A DNA stretch of 64,000 nt from Candidatus Daviesbacteria bacterium (lineage in GTDB: Bacteria; Patescibacteria; Microgenomatia; Daviesbacterales; UBA10151), in the NCBI GenBank assembly GCA_016187025.1, contig JACPKM010000001.1:310001-374000 (forward strand). The letters are read 5' to 3'. Both the position numbers and the translations under genes were made by a program. Each line of letters opens with the position of its first letter. Position 1 is the first letter of the stretch. This document shows positions 23,682 to 33,474 of this stretch, piece by piece. The notes below the pieces were generated by a model that saw nothing but the letters and a program-made list of their open reading frames with translations, was not told the origin of the DNA and searched no databases.

Positions 23682-23684
23682 AAT
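23656..23684 (+). promoter_or_regulatory. Candidate promoter for the RNase Y gene
   Basis: TTGAAA (23656-23661), a 17-base spacer and TAAAAT (23679-23684), partly inside the end of recX. The start near 23691 leaves a leader of about 110 bases. That leader contains a 16-codon ORF (23720-23770) and the hairpin CCAAAT-CTAG-GTTTGG (23761-23776) followed by TTTT, which could be a weak terminator or attenuator. Confidence 0.5.
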
Positions 23685-23799
23685 ACAATCCGGAGATTAG
23701 AAGTTTGAGGAATTAAACTATGAATAACATTAATTCTTTTTTCTCAGTAGTACCTCAAGGCCAAATCTAGGTTTGGTTTTCTAACTTCCACAAAAATTA

Positions 23800-25149
23800 A
23801 TGCAAAGAACTTTTGGTCCAAAATCTACTGTCTCTTCAACTACCCCGTCTTCTGATGGAGACTTCCTGGGACGTGAAGCAGAACTTGCCAAGCGGGAAGG
23901 AATATTAGAAGAAAGAGAAAGGCAGTTAGAAGAAAAAGCAAGATTACTTGAAGAAAAACTACAAAAGTCAGAAAGCGTTAGAAAAGAGCTGGTTGAGAGG
24001 TTAGAAAAGGTTTCAAAAATATCAGCAGGTGAAGCACAAAAGCTTCTACTGGAAAGTATCGAAAAAGATTTAGCAGCAGAAATTTCCAAAAAGATTAGAG
24101 AAGCAGATGAAGAAATCAAACTGCAAGCTGACGAAAAAGCAAAGCAGATTTTAGCCGATAGCATGCTTCATGGAGTAACAGATTATATCGCTGAGTTTAC
24201 CACCTCCAGAGTTACTCTTGCTGATGAGGAAATGAAAGGAAGGATTATTGGTAAAGAGGGTAGGAATATCCGGACCTTTGAGCAGGTTACCGGAGTAGAG
24301 GTTTTAATGGATGAAGATACCCCAAATGTTTTAATTATTTCATCATTTGATCCAGTCAGAAGAGAAATTGCCAAAGTCTCTTTGGCAAAACTTATGGCAG
24401 ATGGAAGAATCCAGCCTCAAAGAATTGAAGAAATTGTTGAAAAGACTAAAGAAGATATAGAAAAGCTGATGTTCCAGGCAGGTGAGAAACTTTGTCATGA
24501 AGTCGGGGTATATAACATGCCATTTGAGGCCATTGCCCTTTTGGGAAGGTTTAAGTACCGCTATTCTTACGGGCAGAATATGATCCAGCACACTTTAGAA
24601 GAGACTCAAATCGGTGTAGAAATTGCACGTCAAATCGGTGCTGATGTGAATGTGGTCAAACTTGGATGTTTGCTTCATGATATTGGAAAAGTTTTAACAG
24701 ATTGGGACGAAGGAACACATGTTGAAAGAGGGGTACAATTTGCCAAGAAATTTGGTTTTCCTGAAAAAGTTATCAATTGTATTGCTGAGCACCACGAAGA
24801 TCAACCTTTTTCGGCCGTTGAATCAATTTGTGTCTATCTTGGAGATGCTATCTCAGGTGGTAGACCAGGTGCAAGACGGGAAAATGTTCAAGATTACATA
24901 AAAAGATTATCAGATATTGAAAGAGTTGCCACCTCATTTGATGGTGTTGAAAGAGCATTTGCTGTGCAAGCAGGCAGAGAGGTGAGAGTAATTGTGATGC
25001 CGGATAAAGTATCTGATGAGGAGCTACCAAAACTTGTTCATGATATAGGATCACAAATTCAAAAAGAAGTAATGGTTCCTGGTGCTGTAAAAATTACTGC
25101 TGTTAGGGAAACCCGGGCCACAGAATCATTTCTCACCTCTGGAAGCTAA
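23800..25149 (+). CDS. rny: Ribonuclease Y without its membrane anchor
   Basis: RNase Y is an endoribonuclease that starts mRNA decay. The 449 residues contain a coiled coil of about residues 25-120, a KH domain with GRIIGKEGRNIRTFE, and an HD hydrolase domain with CLLHDIGKVLTDWDEGTH and the later AEHHEDQP motif. Most RNase Y proteins are about 510-520 residues and start with a transmembrane helix; here the N terminus is hydrophilic (MQRTFGPKSTVSSTTPSSDG) and no upstream in-frame helix exists, so the enzyme is predicted to be soluble. The 3' end overlaps the convergent DUF2079 gene by 24 bases. Confidence 0.93.
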   Translation: MQRTFGPKSTVSSTTPSSDGDFLGREAELAKREGILEERERQLEEKARLLEEKLQKSESVRKELVERLEKVSKISAGEAQKLLLESIEKDLAAEISKKIREADEEIKLQADEKAKQILADSMLHGVTDYIAEFTTSRVTLADEEMKGRIIGKEGRNIRTFEQVTGVEVLMDEDTPNVLIISSFDPVRREIAKVSLAKLMADGRIQPQRIEEIVEKTKEDIEKLMFQAGEKLCHEVGVYNMPFEAIALLGRFKYRYSYGQNMIQHTLEETQIGVEIARQIGADVNVVKLGCLLHDIGKVLTDWDEGTHVERGVQFAKKFGFPEKVINCIAEHHEDQPFSAVESICVYLGDAISGGRPGARRENVQDYIKRLSDIERVATSFDGVERAFAVQAGREVRVIVMPDKVSDEELPKLVHDIGSQIQKEVMVPGAVKITAVRETRATESFLTSGS

Positions 25150-26535
25150 TTTTTGAAAGATTATCAGACTTCCCTGTCTTTTATAAACTATATAAGAAGG
25201 TGAATTTTCTAAAAACTTAATTCTTTTAACAAGATCAACTTTTGATATAGGATAACTGTCCAGATTTGAGTCCAATACCACATACTCTGCATTACCTATT
25301 TCAGGAAACATAAAGATGGTTTTTCTGTTTGCCAAGTGAGGAGCAATAGTGGTTTGGGCAGAAATAGGAGAATCTTTAGGCAGGTCATTGATAGATTTAT
25401 TTATGTAGTTGTAGTCTGAAGATTTAATCTGTAAAGAGTTCAAGACATTAAAAAACATAAAGTTTGTAGAGATTAAGTTAATGACAAAAAAGGTAAACAA
25501 AAATAGATAGCTAAATCTTTTAGATAGGTTAAACCTGGTAATTACCATCACAGTTCCTATTAGTAAAAATGGCAAAAATATAGCGTTGTTGTGAAACTCA
25601 CTACCCCAAAGATAAATTAAATTAGAGCTAAAACGGAGATATAGAAAGGGCAATATTGTGACAAAGGCAAAAGGGCTCAAAACAGGAAAATAGGCAAATT
25701 GCTTAAAGGTTTCATCCAGAGTGGCAAGCTTTATGGATGAGTTGGTCATTTGACTTATTAAGATATCCGGCCTGCTGATTAAAAGAGACAGCATATCCAG
25801 AGGGTTAGTTAAAGGCAGATTAGATGTCTGGATATAACCATCCTGGGCTGATGGCCAGAAAAATGGCATAAGAACAAATTTAATAAGATAGAAAAGTAAA
25901 GAAGATAGAAACATAGTAGATACGCCTAATCTAAACTCTTTTTGAAACAGCTGGTAAACTCCTATTCCAAAAATATAGAAGGCAGCCTCTTCCTTAAAAA
26001 GAAAACAGAGCAAAAAAGAAAACCAATAAAGATATGTTTTTTTAAAATGCCAACTATAAAGTAGTAAAGACAGGGGTAGCAGTGACATTGTCCCCGGATG
26101 AAAGTCAAAATTAACCGCTCTTAACAAAAGCGGTGAAGTTGCGTAAATTACTACAAGAAGCAGGCTTAAGATCTGGTTTTTAATCTTGTCTTTAGCAACA
26201 AAATATAGTGGGATTATGCTAAGTCCTGTAAATAGTGATTGTAAAAACAGCAAAAAAACAGGGGATGGAAATAGTTTATAAAGTGGGGAAATAAAAAAAA
26301 GTATAGGATCAAAATGATCCCCTAAAATTACCATTTTTTTAAACGTGCTATAAGGTAGTTCTCCTTGACTGTACAAATAAGTAGCCTGAGTAAAGATTCC
26401 TAAATCAAGAGCGTGAGAGTTGAAGTTTAGGTGCCTGTTTATAGAATGGACAGAATAAATCAATATAAATAAAACTGATAAAAGAATTACTGCCAGATAT
26501 GGGGAGTGGGTAAATAAAATGAGCTTTTTAAACAT
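25126..26535 (-). CDS. DUF2079 multi-spanning membrane protein, putative GT-C glycosyltransferase
   Basis: The 469-residue protein has 10 or more hydrophobic helices. The N-terminal pattern matches DUF2079: LDLGIFTQATYLYSQGELPY, ILGDHFDPILFFISPLY, RAVNFDFHPGTMSLLPL and CFLFKEEAAFYIFGIG, with acidic residues in the first extracytoplasmic loop as in GT-C lipid-linked sugar transferases. Function within the family is undefined. It is probably part of the same envelope chemistry as the GT-C genes at 36458-39979. It stands alone, convergent with rny. Confidence 0.82.
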   Translation of the reverse strand: MFKKLILFTHSPYLAVILLSVLFILIYSVHSINRHLNFNSHALDLGIFTQATYLYSQGELPYSTFKKMVILGDHFDPILFFISPLYKLFPSPVFLLFLQSLFTGLSIIPLYFVAKDKIKNQILSLLLVVIYATSPLLLRAVNFDFHPGTMSLLPLSLLLYSWHFKKTYLYWFSFLLCFLFKEEAAFYIFGIGVYQLFQKEFRLGVSTMFLSSLLFYLIKFVLMPFFWPSAQDGYIQTSNLPLTNPLDMLSLLISRPDILISQMTNSSIKLATLDETFKQFAYFPVLSPFAFVTILPFLYLRFSSNLIYLWGSEFHNNAIFLPFLLIGTVMVITRFNLSKRFSYLFLFTFFVINLISTNFMFFNVLNSLQIKSSDYNYINKSINDLPKDSPISAQTTIAPHLANRKTIFMFPEIGNAEYVVLDSNLDSYPISKVDLVKRIKFLENSPSYIVYKRQGSLIIFQKLASRGEK

Positions 26536-26726
26536 TTTTCAAAGATATTTAAAACTATTTTGATAGCTAAAGCAACTACAGGCTTAGGAGGGCTAAAAAA
26601 GGTCTTTACAAGTGGGGGAAGTTTTGGTAAGTTATTGCAGGTATGACAAAGAATATGATCCAACCTAAATTATTGTAATGAATTTACTATAGTTGTCGGT
26701 TCATCGTATTTTTTGCAATATTTCAT

Positions 26727-26999
26727 ATGACAAAAAATGAACTAATTGAAAAAGTAGCTAAAAAATCATCATTAACCAAAAGGGCAGCCTCAGACGCGGT
26801 AAATGCTACTTTTAACCTGATTAAAGATTCATTAGTAAGAGGAGAAAAGGTGGTTATAACAGGCTTTGGAACTTTTTTAATTAGATCACGGGCTGCCAGA
26901 AGAGGTAGAAACCCCCAGACAGGAGAGACTATTCAGATCCCTAACAAAAAGACTCCGGGATTTACTGCCGGAAAAACCATTAAGAGACTGATTAAGTAA
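26727..26999 (+). CDS. hup: HU-family DNA-binding protein
   Basis: HU bends DNA and compacts the nucleoid as a dimer. The 90 residues have family length and motifs: MTKNELIEKVAKKSSLTKRA, GEKVVITGFGTFLIRSRAAR and the beta-arm sequence RRGRNPQTGETIQIPNKKTP with its intercalating Pro. The start is ATG 26727. The 191-base region upstream, between this and the divergent DUF2079 gene, shows no gene; only a weak TTGTCG/CAATAT pair is visible as a promoter. Confidence 0.97.
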   Translation: MTKNELIEKVAKKSSLTKRAASDAVNATFNLIKDSLVRGEKVVITGFGTFLIRSRAARRGRNPQTGETIQIPNKKTPGFTAGKTIKRLIK

Positions 27000-27018
27000 T
27001 TATCCTTCCGTGCTACCG

Positions 27019-27047
27019 TTGCTTTTTTGTTCAATTTAGAGTATATA
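27019..27047 (+). promoter_or_regulatory. Candidate promoter of the surface-protein gene
   Basis: TTGCTT (27019-27024), a 17-base spacer and TATATA (27042-27047); the start would be near 27054, 19 bases before the TTG start codon. Confidence 0.45.
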
Positions 27048-27072
27048 AAAGATTAGGATAAAGAAAGTAAAA

Positions 27073-28476
27073 TTGGTGGTTAAAATCAAGAAAAAGATAC
27101 TTGCTCTCATCTCCATTTTATGTCTGCTTTTTAACCAAGTTTTGGCAGTTCCTCTAGTATTTGCACAGGAAGCTTCACCTTCTGCCCAAGTGGTTACGCT
27201 AGAATCCCCGTCTAGTCTTGCAACTTCCTCAGCAGAGCTTACGGAAAGCCCAACTCCTCAACCCAGCCCGTCATCTACCCCCGCTCCAACCTCAAATTGG
27301 CAGGATGTAGTAGATAATATGACAACTACTAAAGACAGTGTAGTTTTGGATCACCTGTATACAGCTCCTCAAAACTCTAAGGTCACCTTAAAATTTAATA
27401 AGCTGCCTGAAAATAAAGGCAAATTAACTATTAAAGAAGTTACTTTAACAGATGAGCAGGTTAACCAAACTAAAGCTTTGTCAAAAACCGCTTATGACAT
27501 ATCATCTGATATGGAAAATGGCACTTTTGAATATACCCTAACTCTGCCCACTCCCAAAACAGATAATGTGGAAGTTAAAGCTTCAGAAGACGGCCAAACT
27601 TTTGTCACCTTAGGTGGAGTGAGCGCCCAAACAGACACTTTAACCATCACCGGCCTCAACCATTTTACTCTGTTTGTAGTTTCAAATCCTACTGCCTCCT
27701 CAAATGGGCAGAATAGCGAAATTGGAACAACTAACTGGACGTCAACTAATAAGGTTTACTCTAATGATAGTCAATATGCCACAGCAACTTTGAATAATGA
27801 AACCTCTAATTACCTTAAAGCAAGGGATTATAATTTTGCTATTCCTGCTGATGCAATCATTATTGGTATAACTGTCAACATAGATAAATTTTGCACAGGA
27901 GCTAGTTGCAAAGATGCTTCTGTTAAACTAATAAAAGGCGGAACAGTTAGCGGAGACGATAAAGCAGACACTTTAACTGACTATCCCACTACAGATACTT
28001 ATAAAAGTTATGGAGGAAGATCTGATCTTTGGGGTTTAATCTGGACCCCTTCAGACATTAATAATGCAAATTTTGGTGTAGCCTTTGCCTCTCGAAATCA
28101 AACAAGTCAAAACAGAACAGTTAATGTGGACCATGTCAAAGTCGAGATTGCGTACGACCGCCCACCAGTTGCCACTACCGACAGTGCTACTACTCCTGAA
28201 GATACCCCAGTTTCTGTGGCAGTTTTGGCCAATGATACGGATGCGGACGGTGATGCTTTATCTCTTTCTTCAGTTAGCAATGCAGTTAATGGATCTGTGA
28301 CTATTGATGGATCAAATGCTGTTTTTACACCGGCTGCCAATTTTAATGGGGCGGCCAGTTTTGAATATACAGTTAGCGATGGAGAATTAACTGCTACAGG
28401 TACAGCCAATGTTGATGTGGCGGCAGTCAATGATACACCGGTAGCTAACGCCGATTCTGCCCAACTCAATCAATGA
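27073..28476 (+). pseudogene. Surface protein, N-terminal fragment (frame 1)
   Basis: The first of three fragments of one large envelope protein. The TTG start gives a clear signal peptide (KIKKKILALISILCLLFNQV, cleavage after about VFAQ) and a Pro/Ser/Thr-rich linker (ESPTPQPSPSSTPAPTSN). A beta domain of about 150 residues follows, with YSNDSQYATATLNNETSNYL and later WGLIWTPSDINNANFGVAFA, and then one cadherin-like/Ig-type repeat (EDTPVSVAVLANDTDADGDA ... FTPAANFNGAASFEYTVSDG). A second repeat begins (AAVNDTPVANADSAQ), but the frame stops at 28476. The following text is in frame 2, and part of the repeat is missing, so this looks like a deletion or collapsed repeat rather than a clean end. 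Confidence 0.75.
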
Positions 28477-30373
28477 CCGGCCCTTATTTGATGCCATTGC
28501 CAACCAAAATGTCAATGAAGATGCCCCCGCGCAAAATGTCGCAACTACCAATATTGCCCCTGGTCCTGCGACTGCTACAGATGAATCAGGCCAGACAGTT
28601 ACTATGTCTGTCTCATCCAGCAATACTGCGTTGATCCCCCATCCCTCTGTTTCCGGCTCCGGCGCTACCAGAACGCTAACCTACACACCTGTTGCCAATA
28701 CCAGCGGTACAGCTACTATTACCGTGACTGCCACTGACAATGGCACTCCAAACGCCAATTTTTCCCGCACCTTCGATATTACTGTTAATCCCGTTAATGA
28801 CTCTCCAACAATTACCCTCACCAGCCCTAATGGAGGGGAAACTTGGTTTGGCGGCAGTTCCCACGATATCACCTGGAATGCTTCAGATGTAGATAATGAA
28901 AGCAATACTTTAATAATTAATCTTTTCTACACTACAAATGGAACCGATTTTACATCGATTGTTACTGGATTGAGCAATAGTAGTACATATACCTGGAATC
29001 CTGTTGCTTCTTTGGATTCATCAACTGTTAAAATTAAAGCAACTGCAACGGACCTAGATAGCCCAATAGGGACAGACTTATCTGATGCTAACTTCACTAT
29101 TGATTCAACTGCCCCAATCCTGAGAGAAGTAACCCCTGTCACCAGCCCAACCAATAACACCAGCCCTGAGTATACCTTTAATTCCTCGGAGGCAGGTACG
29201 CTGAATGTAGCTGGCGAACGCGATAATTGCAGTACTTCGAATATTGGAGCAGAAGCCGGCAATAATACTATCACCCTGGATTTGGCGGATGACGGTGTAT
29301 ACAACGACTGTACTGTTTCTGTAACTGATGCTGCCGGAAATACCGGCACTCTGACTATTTCAACTTTTACCATTGACACAGAGCAGCCCAATACAGAAGA
29401 GCTTAATCTAACAGTTGAACCAATCTATAACAGCCACTATGTCAAAGAGGCTGTCACAGTGTCAGCAAATGTAACTGATAATGTAGGTGTTACTAGTGTT
29501 AATTTTAGAATTTATGATTATGATAACGGCACGGAGGAAGACGACCCCTCTTGTACTGATGTTCAAGCCCCTTGGTCCTGCCAGATAGACACGACCTCTC
29601 TTTCAGAAGACCCAAACTATGATATAGAGGTAAAAGCTACCGATACCGCAGGCAATGTCTCTTTTGGTTATTATGTGGGTGAGGGTAGTAATTATATATA
29701 CGTGGACAACACCAAGCCCACAAATGTTACCGTTGCTGATTCAGGCATAAAAACTGCCAATCCTAACTTAACCTTTACCTGGCCGGCTGTTGAAGAAGAC
29801 GGTTCAGGTATATCCTTTTACCAATTCTGGCTTTCCACCGCCACTGGCGTAGATTTTGCCGGAAATGTAGCTAACACTAATATTTCCAGTTGGAGTGACG
29901 GGATTACTTACGACGTGGGCACAATTATTATCAAAAAGGACAGCATTCCGGATGATGCGCAAGACTTCGCATTCACCCGCAGTTTTGGGACGAACTTTTC
30001 TTTAGATGATGACACCGACAATACACTTTCTAATACAGCCACATTTTCTACTGTTGAGTCGGGATCATATACAGTCACAGAAAATGAAGTAGGTGGATGG
30101 AGTCTGACTGGCCTCTCCTGCCAGGATCCTGACAACGGATCAAGCATAAATTTAACAGAGCGTACAGCCACCATTGACCTTGATGCCGGTGAAACCATCA
30201 CCTGCACCTTTACCAATACTAAATTAGGTTCAATTTCCGGGATGAAATTTGAGGACATGAATGGCAATGGAGTAAAAGAGGCCAGCGATTCAGGCCGTTT
30301 AGGTTGGACAGTCAACTTAAGCGGTGAAGCTTCTGCCTCAGCCACCACCAGTAACAGTGGTAATTACAATTGA
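28472..30373 (+). pseudogene. Surface protein, middle fragment (frame 2)
   Basis: An open frame of about 633 codons continuing the same protein without its own start. It opens with a cadherin-like unit in mid-phase (NDRPLFDAIANQNVNEDAPA), then Ig-like units (ITLTSPNGGETWFGGSSHDI; APILREVTPVTSPTNNTSPE; a further unit with VTDNVGVTSVNFRIYD), a SpaA/SdrD-like section with CTFTNTKLGS, and the start of an SdrD B-type repeat (ISGMKFEDMNGNGVKEASDS). It stops at 30371-30373 in the middle of that repeat (SATTSNSGNYN). It is predicted extracellular, Thr/Asn/Asp-rich, with few Cys. Confidence 0.72.
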
Positions 30374-31739
30374 GTTGTCTGCCGGGCAAAATGTAAGTGG
30401 CATTGATTTTGGCAACTTTAAGAAGGTGATTATAGACATATTTAAATGGAAAGACTTGGATGCAGATGGCGTGTTGGACGCAGGTGAACTACCCATTGGC
30501 GGTTGGGACATGAGGATAGAGGAACTGAAAAAAATACTCAAAGATTCAACTCCTAACCCGGTTGAAGGGCAACCACCTATTGAAACATGGACAGATGAAG
30601 TTCTTGATGGTTCACTCAGAATTCTTCCCACCAATGAAGATGGTCATGCCCTGCCGGAAGTAGACAAACCAGGCACTTACAGGGTAACAGAAGGATCAAA
30701 AGATAATTTCCAGAGAACCCATCCACTAACTGATTCATTCTTTGATGTATTTGTGGAGTATAGCGGACAGAGAAGTGATGGTGAAAAAACTTCCATTATT
30801 AAAGACAAAAATGGTCAGCCCTTAAGGTTTGGCAATGCTCCTTTCCAGCAGCTTAGTAATGCAAAATTTGTCCCTACCAGTGGAAATGGGAGCGCTACCA
30901 CATCTATTATAGTTTTGGGTGACTCCACTATTAGCGTTACAAGCGGCGGCGGTACCAGCAGTGTATCTTTACCGGCCAATACAGTTATTACTAAAAGCGG
31001 TGGAGGGACAATTGATGTCTCTCAACTCAGCGCCCAAGCGCCGTCAATTGGTTCTTTGACCGGGTTTGACGCAAATACAGTTGTTGACGGAGCCATGCAA
31101 TGGGGAATTCCTGATTTTGGTTTGGAGTTTAAAGACGCAGATGGAAATCCAAAGCCGATTACTTTAAACATCTTTGTTGGCACCAGCCTTAACGAGCAAG
31201 TACTAAGTGTTGTTCGATCAGCAGGCCTAACCGGACCTTGGGTGAGTGAGGGAATTGAGGATCCTAAAACTTGTACAGTTGCTGCAGGAATTTGTACCTT
31301 CAAGGCCACCAAGGCTTCATATTATGCCACCACCCATACAACTCCTGCTTCCACTACAACCACCAGTTCTTCTACTTCTTCCTCCAGCTCAAGCAGTGGT
31401 AGTGATGGTGGAGATGGTCTGGGTTGTGCGGTCCATGACTGTTCGGTTAAAAGCACTTCTTTCCAAAATCAAACAGTAACCTCGGCACAGTTGACTCAAG
31501 CACCCGGGCTTACACAGGGGGTTTTGGGAACTCAAACCTCAACAGAGGGTGATGTAGGAATAGGTCAAGAAGGGGAGGTTAAGGGTGAGAATATAGCTAC
31601 ACCTGGCAGCAGCACATTACCTGTTAATCTAGGTGAAAATAAAAAATCTGGTTCGGCAAATTTGTGGAAGATTGGTGGTGCTGTTGTAGTTCTAACCGTT
31701 ATCGCATTTATCTTTCTTAGACTTTTGAAAAAAGCGTAA
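30363..31739 (+). pseudogene. Surface protein, C-terminal fragment with membrane anchor (frame 3)
   Basis: Continues in frame 3 from the end of an SdrD B-type repeat (IELSAGQNVSGIDFGNFKK), so about 35-45 residues that normally join the two halves are missing. A second B-type unit follows (IFKWKDLDADGVLDAGELPI), then a region with SISVTSGGGTSSVSLPANTV-like sequence, a Ser/Thr linker and a C-terminal helix GGAVVVLTVIAFIFLRLLKK that would anchor the protein in the membrane. If all three fragments are one gene, the product would be a tethered fibre of about 1550 residues or more. Confidence 0.72.
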
Positions 31740-31797
31740 TATATCTCATTGTTGCGGATCTATGGTCCGTGCCTTCAGGTTGTGGTAATCTTATCCC

Positions 31798-32601
31798 ATG
31801 AGTTTTAGAAAGTATTGGGTTTGTTTCAAATCCGAATGGCAACAGTTCTTAGAATACCGGGTAGATCTTTTAATATATACATTAAGTGGTGCAGTTATTC
31901 CGTTAGTAGCCCTTGCCGTCTGGTTAGCTGTTTCTTCGTCAGGCGCCAATCTATCTTTTTCGCAGGCGGAACTGGTGATCTATTTTTTAATGGCAATGTG
32001 GGTTAATATTTTTGTCTCAGCATGGGGAGCCTATTTTATAGGTGAAGATATTAAAACTGGAGTTTTTTCTAGGTACTTAGTTAAACCATTCTCCTTGTTT
32101 GATAATAATTTCATTAATAATATTAGTGAAAAGAGCTTCAAATTAATTATTGCTTCCATGTTAATGCTCTTTATCGGGTACCTCTTATCAAGGGCGATTC
32201 CCCTAGAAGTAAATATATCTTTTTTGTCCTTTAGCTTTTTTACAATCAGTTTGTTCTTTGCCGCTACAATCTATTTTTTTATGGATATGATTATTGGTCT
32301 TGCTACCTTTTGGGTTCATGATAACGAATTTCTAAGATACTTTTCTAACACACTGCGGGATTTCCTTTCGGGAAGAGTAATTCCTGTACTTTTTCTTCCT
32401 GGATGGCTTTATACTATATCGTTTCTGTCACCTTTTAGATATGTTCTCTCTTTTCCGATTGAAGTTTTATTAAACAAGTTAGGCCTTACAGATTTACTAA
32501 TTGGTTTTGCAATTCAAGTTCTCTGGGCGATCAGTATGATCTTTTTTTATAAATTGTTATATCAAAAAGGTATTAGACTATACCAAGGATTTGGCTCATG
32601 A
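31798..32601 (+). CDS. ABC-2 type permease (pair 1, subunit A)
   Basis: The 267-residue protein has six predicted membrane helices and resembles the ABC-2 family permeases that work as heterodimers with one ATPase. N-terminal FRKYWVCFKSEWQQFLEYRV and the ending IRLYQGFGS match the paralogue at 34860 (IGKYWAIFKVSWENGLVYRV, ending LKKYTAFGY). It overlaps the next permease by 4 bases. The substrate is unknown; export of a lipid, glycan or drug is usual in this family. Confidence 0.82.
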   Translation: MSFRKYWVCFKSEWQQFLEYRVDLLIYTLSGAVIPLVALAVWLAVSSSGANLSFSQAELVIYFLMAMWVNIFVSAWGAYFIGEDIKTGVFSRYLVKPFSLFDNNFINNISEKSFKLIIASMLMLFIGYLLSRAIPLEVNISFLSFSFFTISLFFAATIYFFMDMIIGLATFWVHDNEFLRYFSNTLRDFLSGRVIPVLFLPGWLYTISFLSPFRYVLSFPIEVLLNKLGLTDLLIGFAIQVLWAISMIFFYKLLYQKGIRLYQGFGS

Positions 32602-33389
32602 TACGTTTTTTAAAGTTGTTTAGTACTTTATTTTCTTTTTCTATAAAAACATATCTCGAATACCGAGGGAATGTGTTAGGATCATTTATTAACTCATTAG
32701 TTACAGCATTTTTAGTAGTGGTTTTTATTGAAGTTATTTTTTCTCTTTCTCCTCAAGTAAATGGATGGTTGAGATATCAGCTGCTTTTTTTAACAGGTAT
32801 TTACCGTATTATGCTTTCTGTTTTTGCAACCTTTTTCTTAACAAGTGTAAATAGAATGACTTCTTATATTCATCGGGGAGAGTTGGATTTATTATTGACC
32901 AAGCCCATCAACTCGCAATTCCTGCTCACTTTTAAAAATATTAAACCATTTGAAATGCTGAATAGTCTACCTGGATGGATTATTATTCTATACTCCCTTC
33001 AGCAGTTTCCTAGGCATGAGATTCACACTCTAAACATTTTATTTTTGATAATTTCTCTTATAACGGGTTTGATAATACTTTACAGTTTATATTTTATGTT
33101 AGGAACATTAGCGGTATGGCTTAAAAGATTTAGCTCGCTAAATGAGATTTATTATGTAATTAGAGAGCCGCTATCCATTCCGGTTGATTTCTTCGGCAGA
33201 ACTACCTCGCTTTTATTAACTTTTATTTTTCCCTTAGCCTTGATTATTACTATCCCACTTAAAATTTCACTTAATAAAATACCTTCAAGTTTCTTGCTGA
33301 TAAGTATAGTTGCAGCAGCTGTTTTTCTATACTTATCTAAGGTATTCTGGAACTTTTCTTTAAAACACTATACTTCAACAGGTTCATAG
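32598..33389 (+). CDS. ABC-2 type permease (pair 1, subunit B)
   Basis: A 263-residue, six-helix permease with a conserved cytoplasmic segment HRGELDLLLTKPINSQFLLT near residues 93-112, as in subunit B of pair 2 (VTGTFDFYLIKPYNPLFRAL), and the C-terminal tag LKHYTSTGS. It is coupled to the preceding gene by an ATGA overlap and followed by the ATPase gene after an 85-base gap holding an ATPase relic. It is predicted to pair with the 31798 product. Confidence 0.82.
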   Translation: MIRFLKLFSTLFSFSIKTYLEYRGNVLGSFINSLVTAFLVVVFIEVIFSLSPQVNGWLRYQLLFLTGIYRIMLSVFATFFLTSVNRMTSYIHRGELDLLLTKPINSQFLLTFKNIKPFEMLNSLPGWIIILYSLQQFPRHEIHTLNILFLIISLITGLIILYSLYFMLGTLAVWLKRFSSLNEIYYVIREPLSIPVDFFGRTTSLLLTFIFPLALIITIPLKISLNKIPSSFLLISIVAAAVFLYLSKVFWNFSLKHYTSTGS

Positions 33390-33403
33390 GATAAAATTAA
33401 TTT

Positions 33404-33448
33404 ATGTCTGATATAGCTATTAAAGTCAAAAACCTTAAAAAATATTAG
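33404..33448 (+). pseudogene. Relic of a second ABC ATPase start (14 codons)
   Basis: The mini-ORF MSDIAIKVKNLKKY ends in TAG and matches the start of the real ATPase 71 bases downstream, MSNITIKVNRLKKYYQV, at 10 of 14 positions. It is the stub of a duplicated ATPase gene or a decayed duplication of the start region. It is too short to make a functional protein. Confidence 0.7.
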
Positions 33449-33474
33449 CGCTATCGCTGGGTAATATATTTTCT

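Noticed and set aside
27073..31739. Programmed ribosomal frameshifting in the surface-protein gene
   Set aside because: No slippery heptamer with downstream structure stands out, and domain pieces are missing at both joints, so deletion or assembly collapse is more likely.
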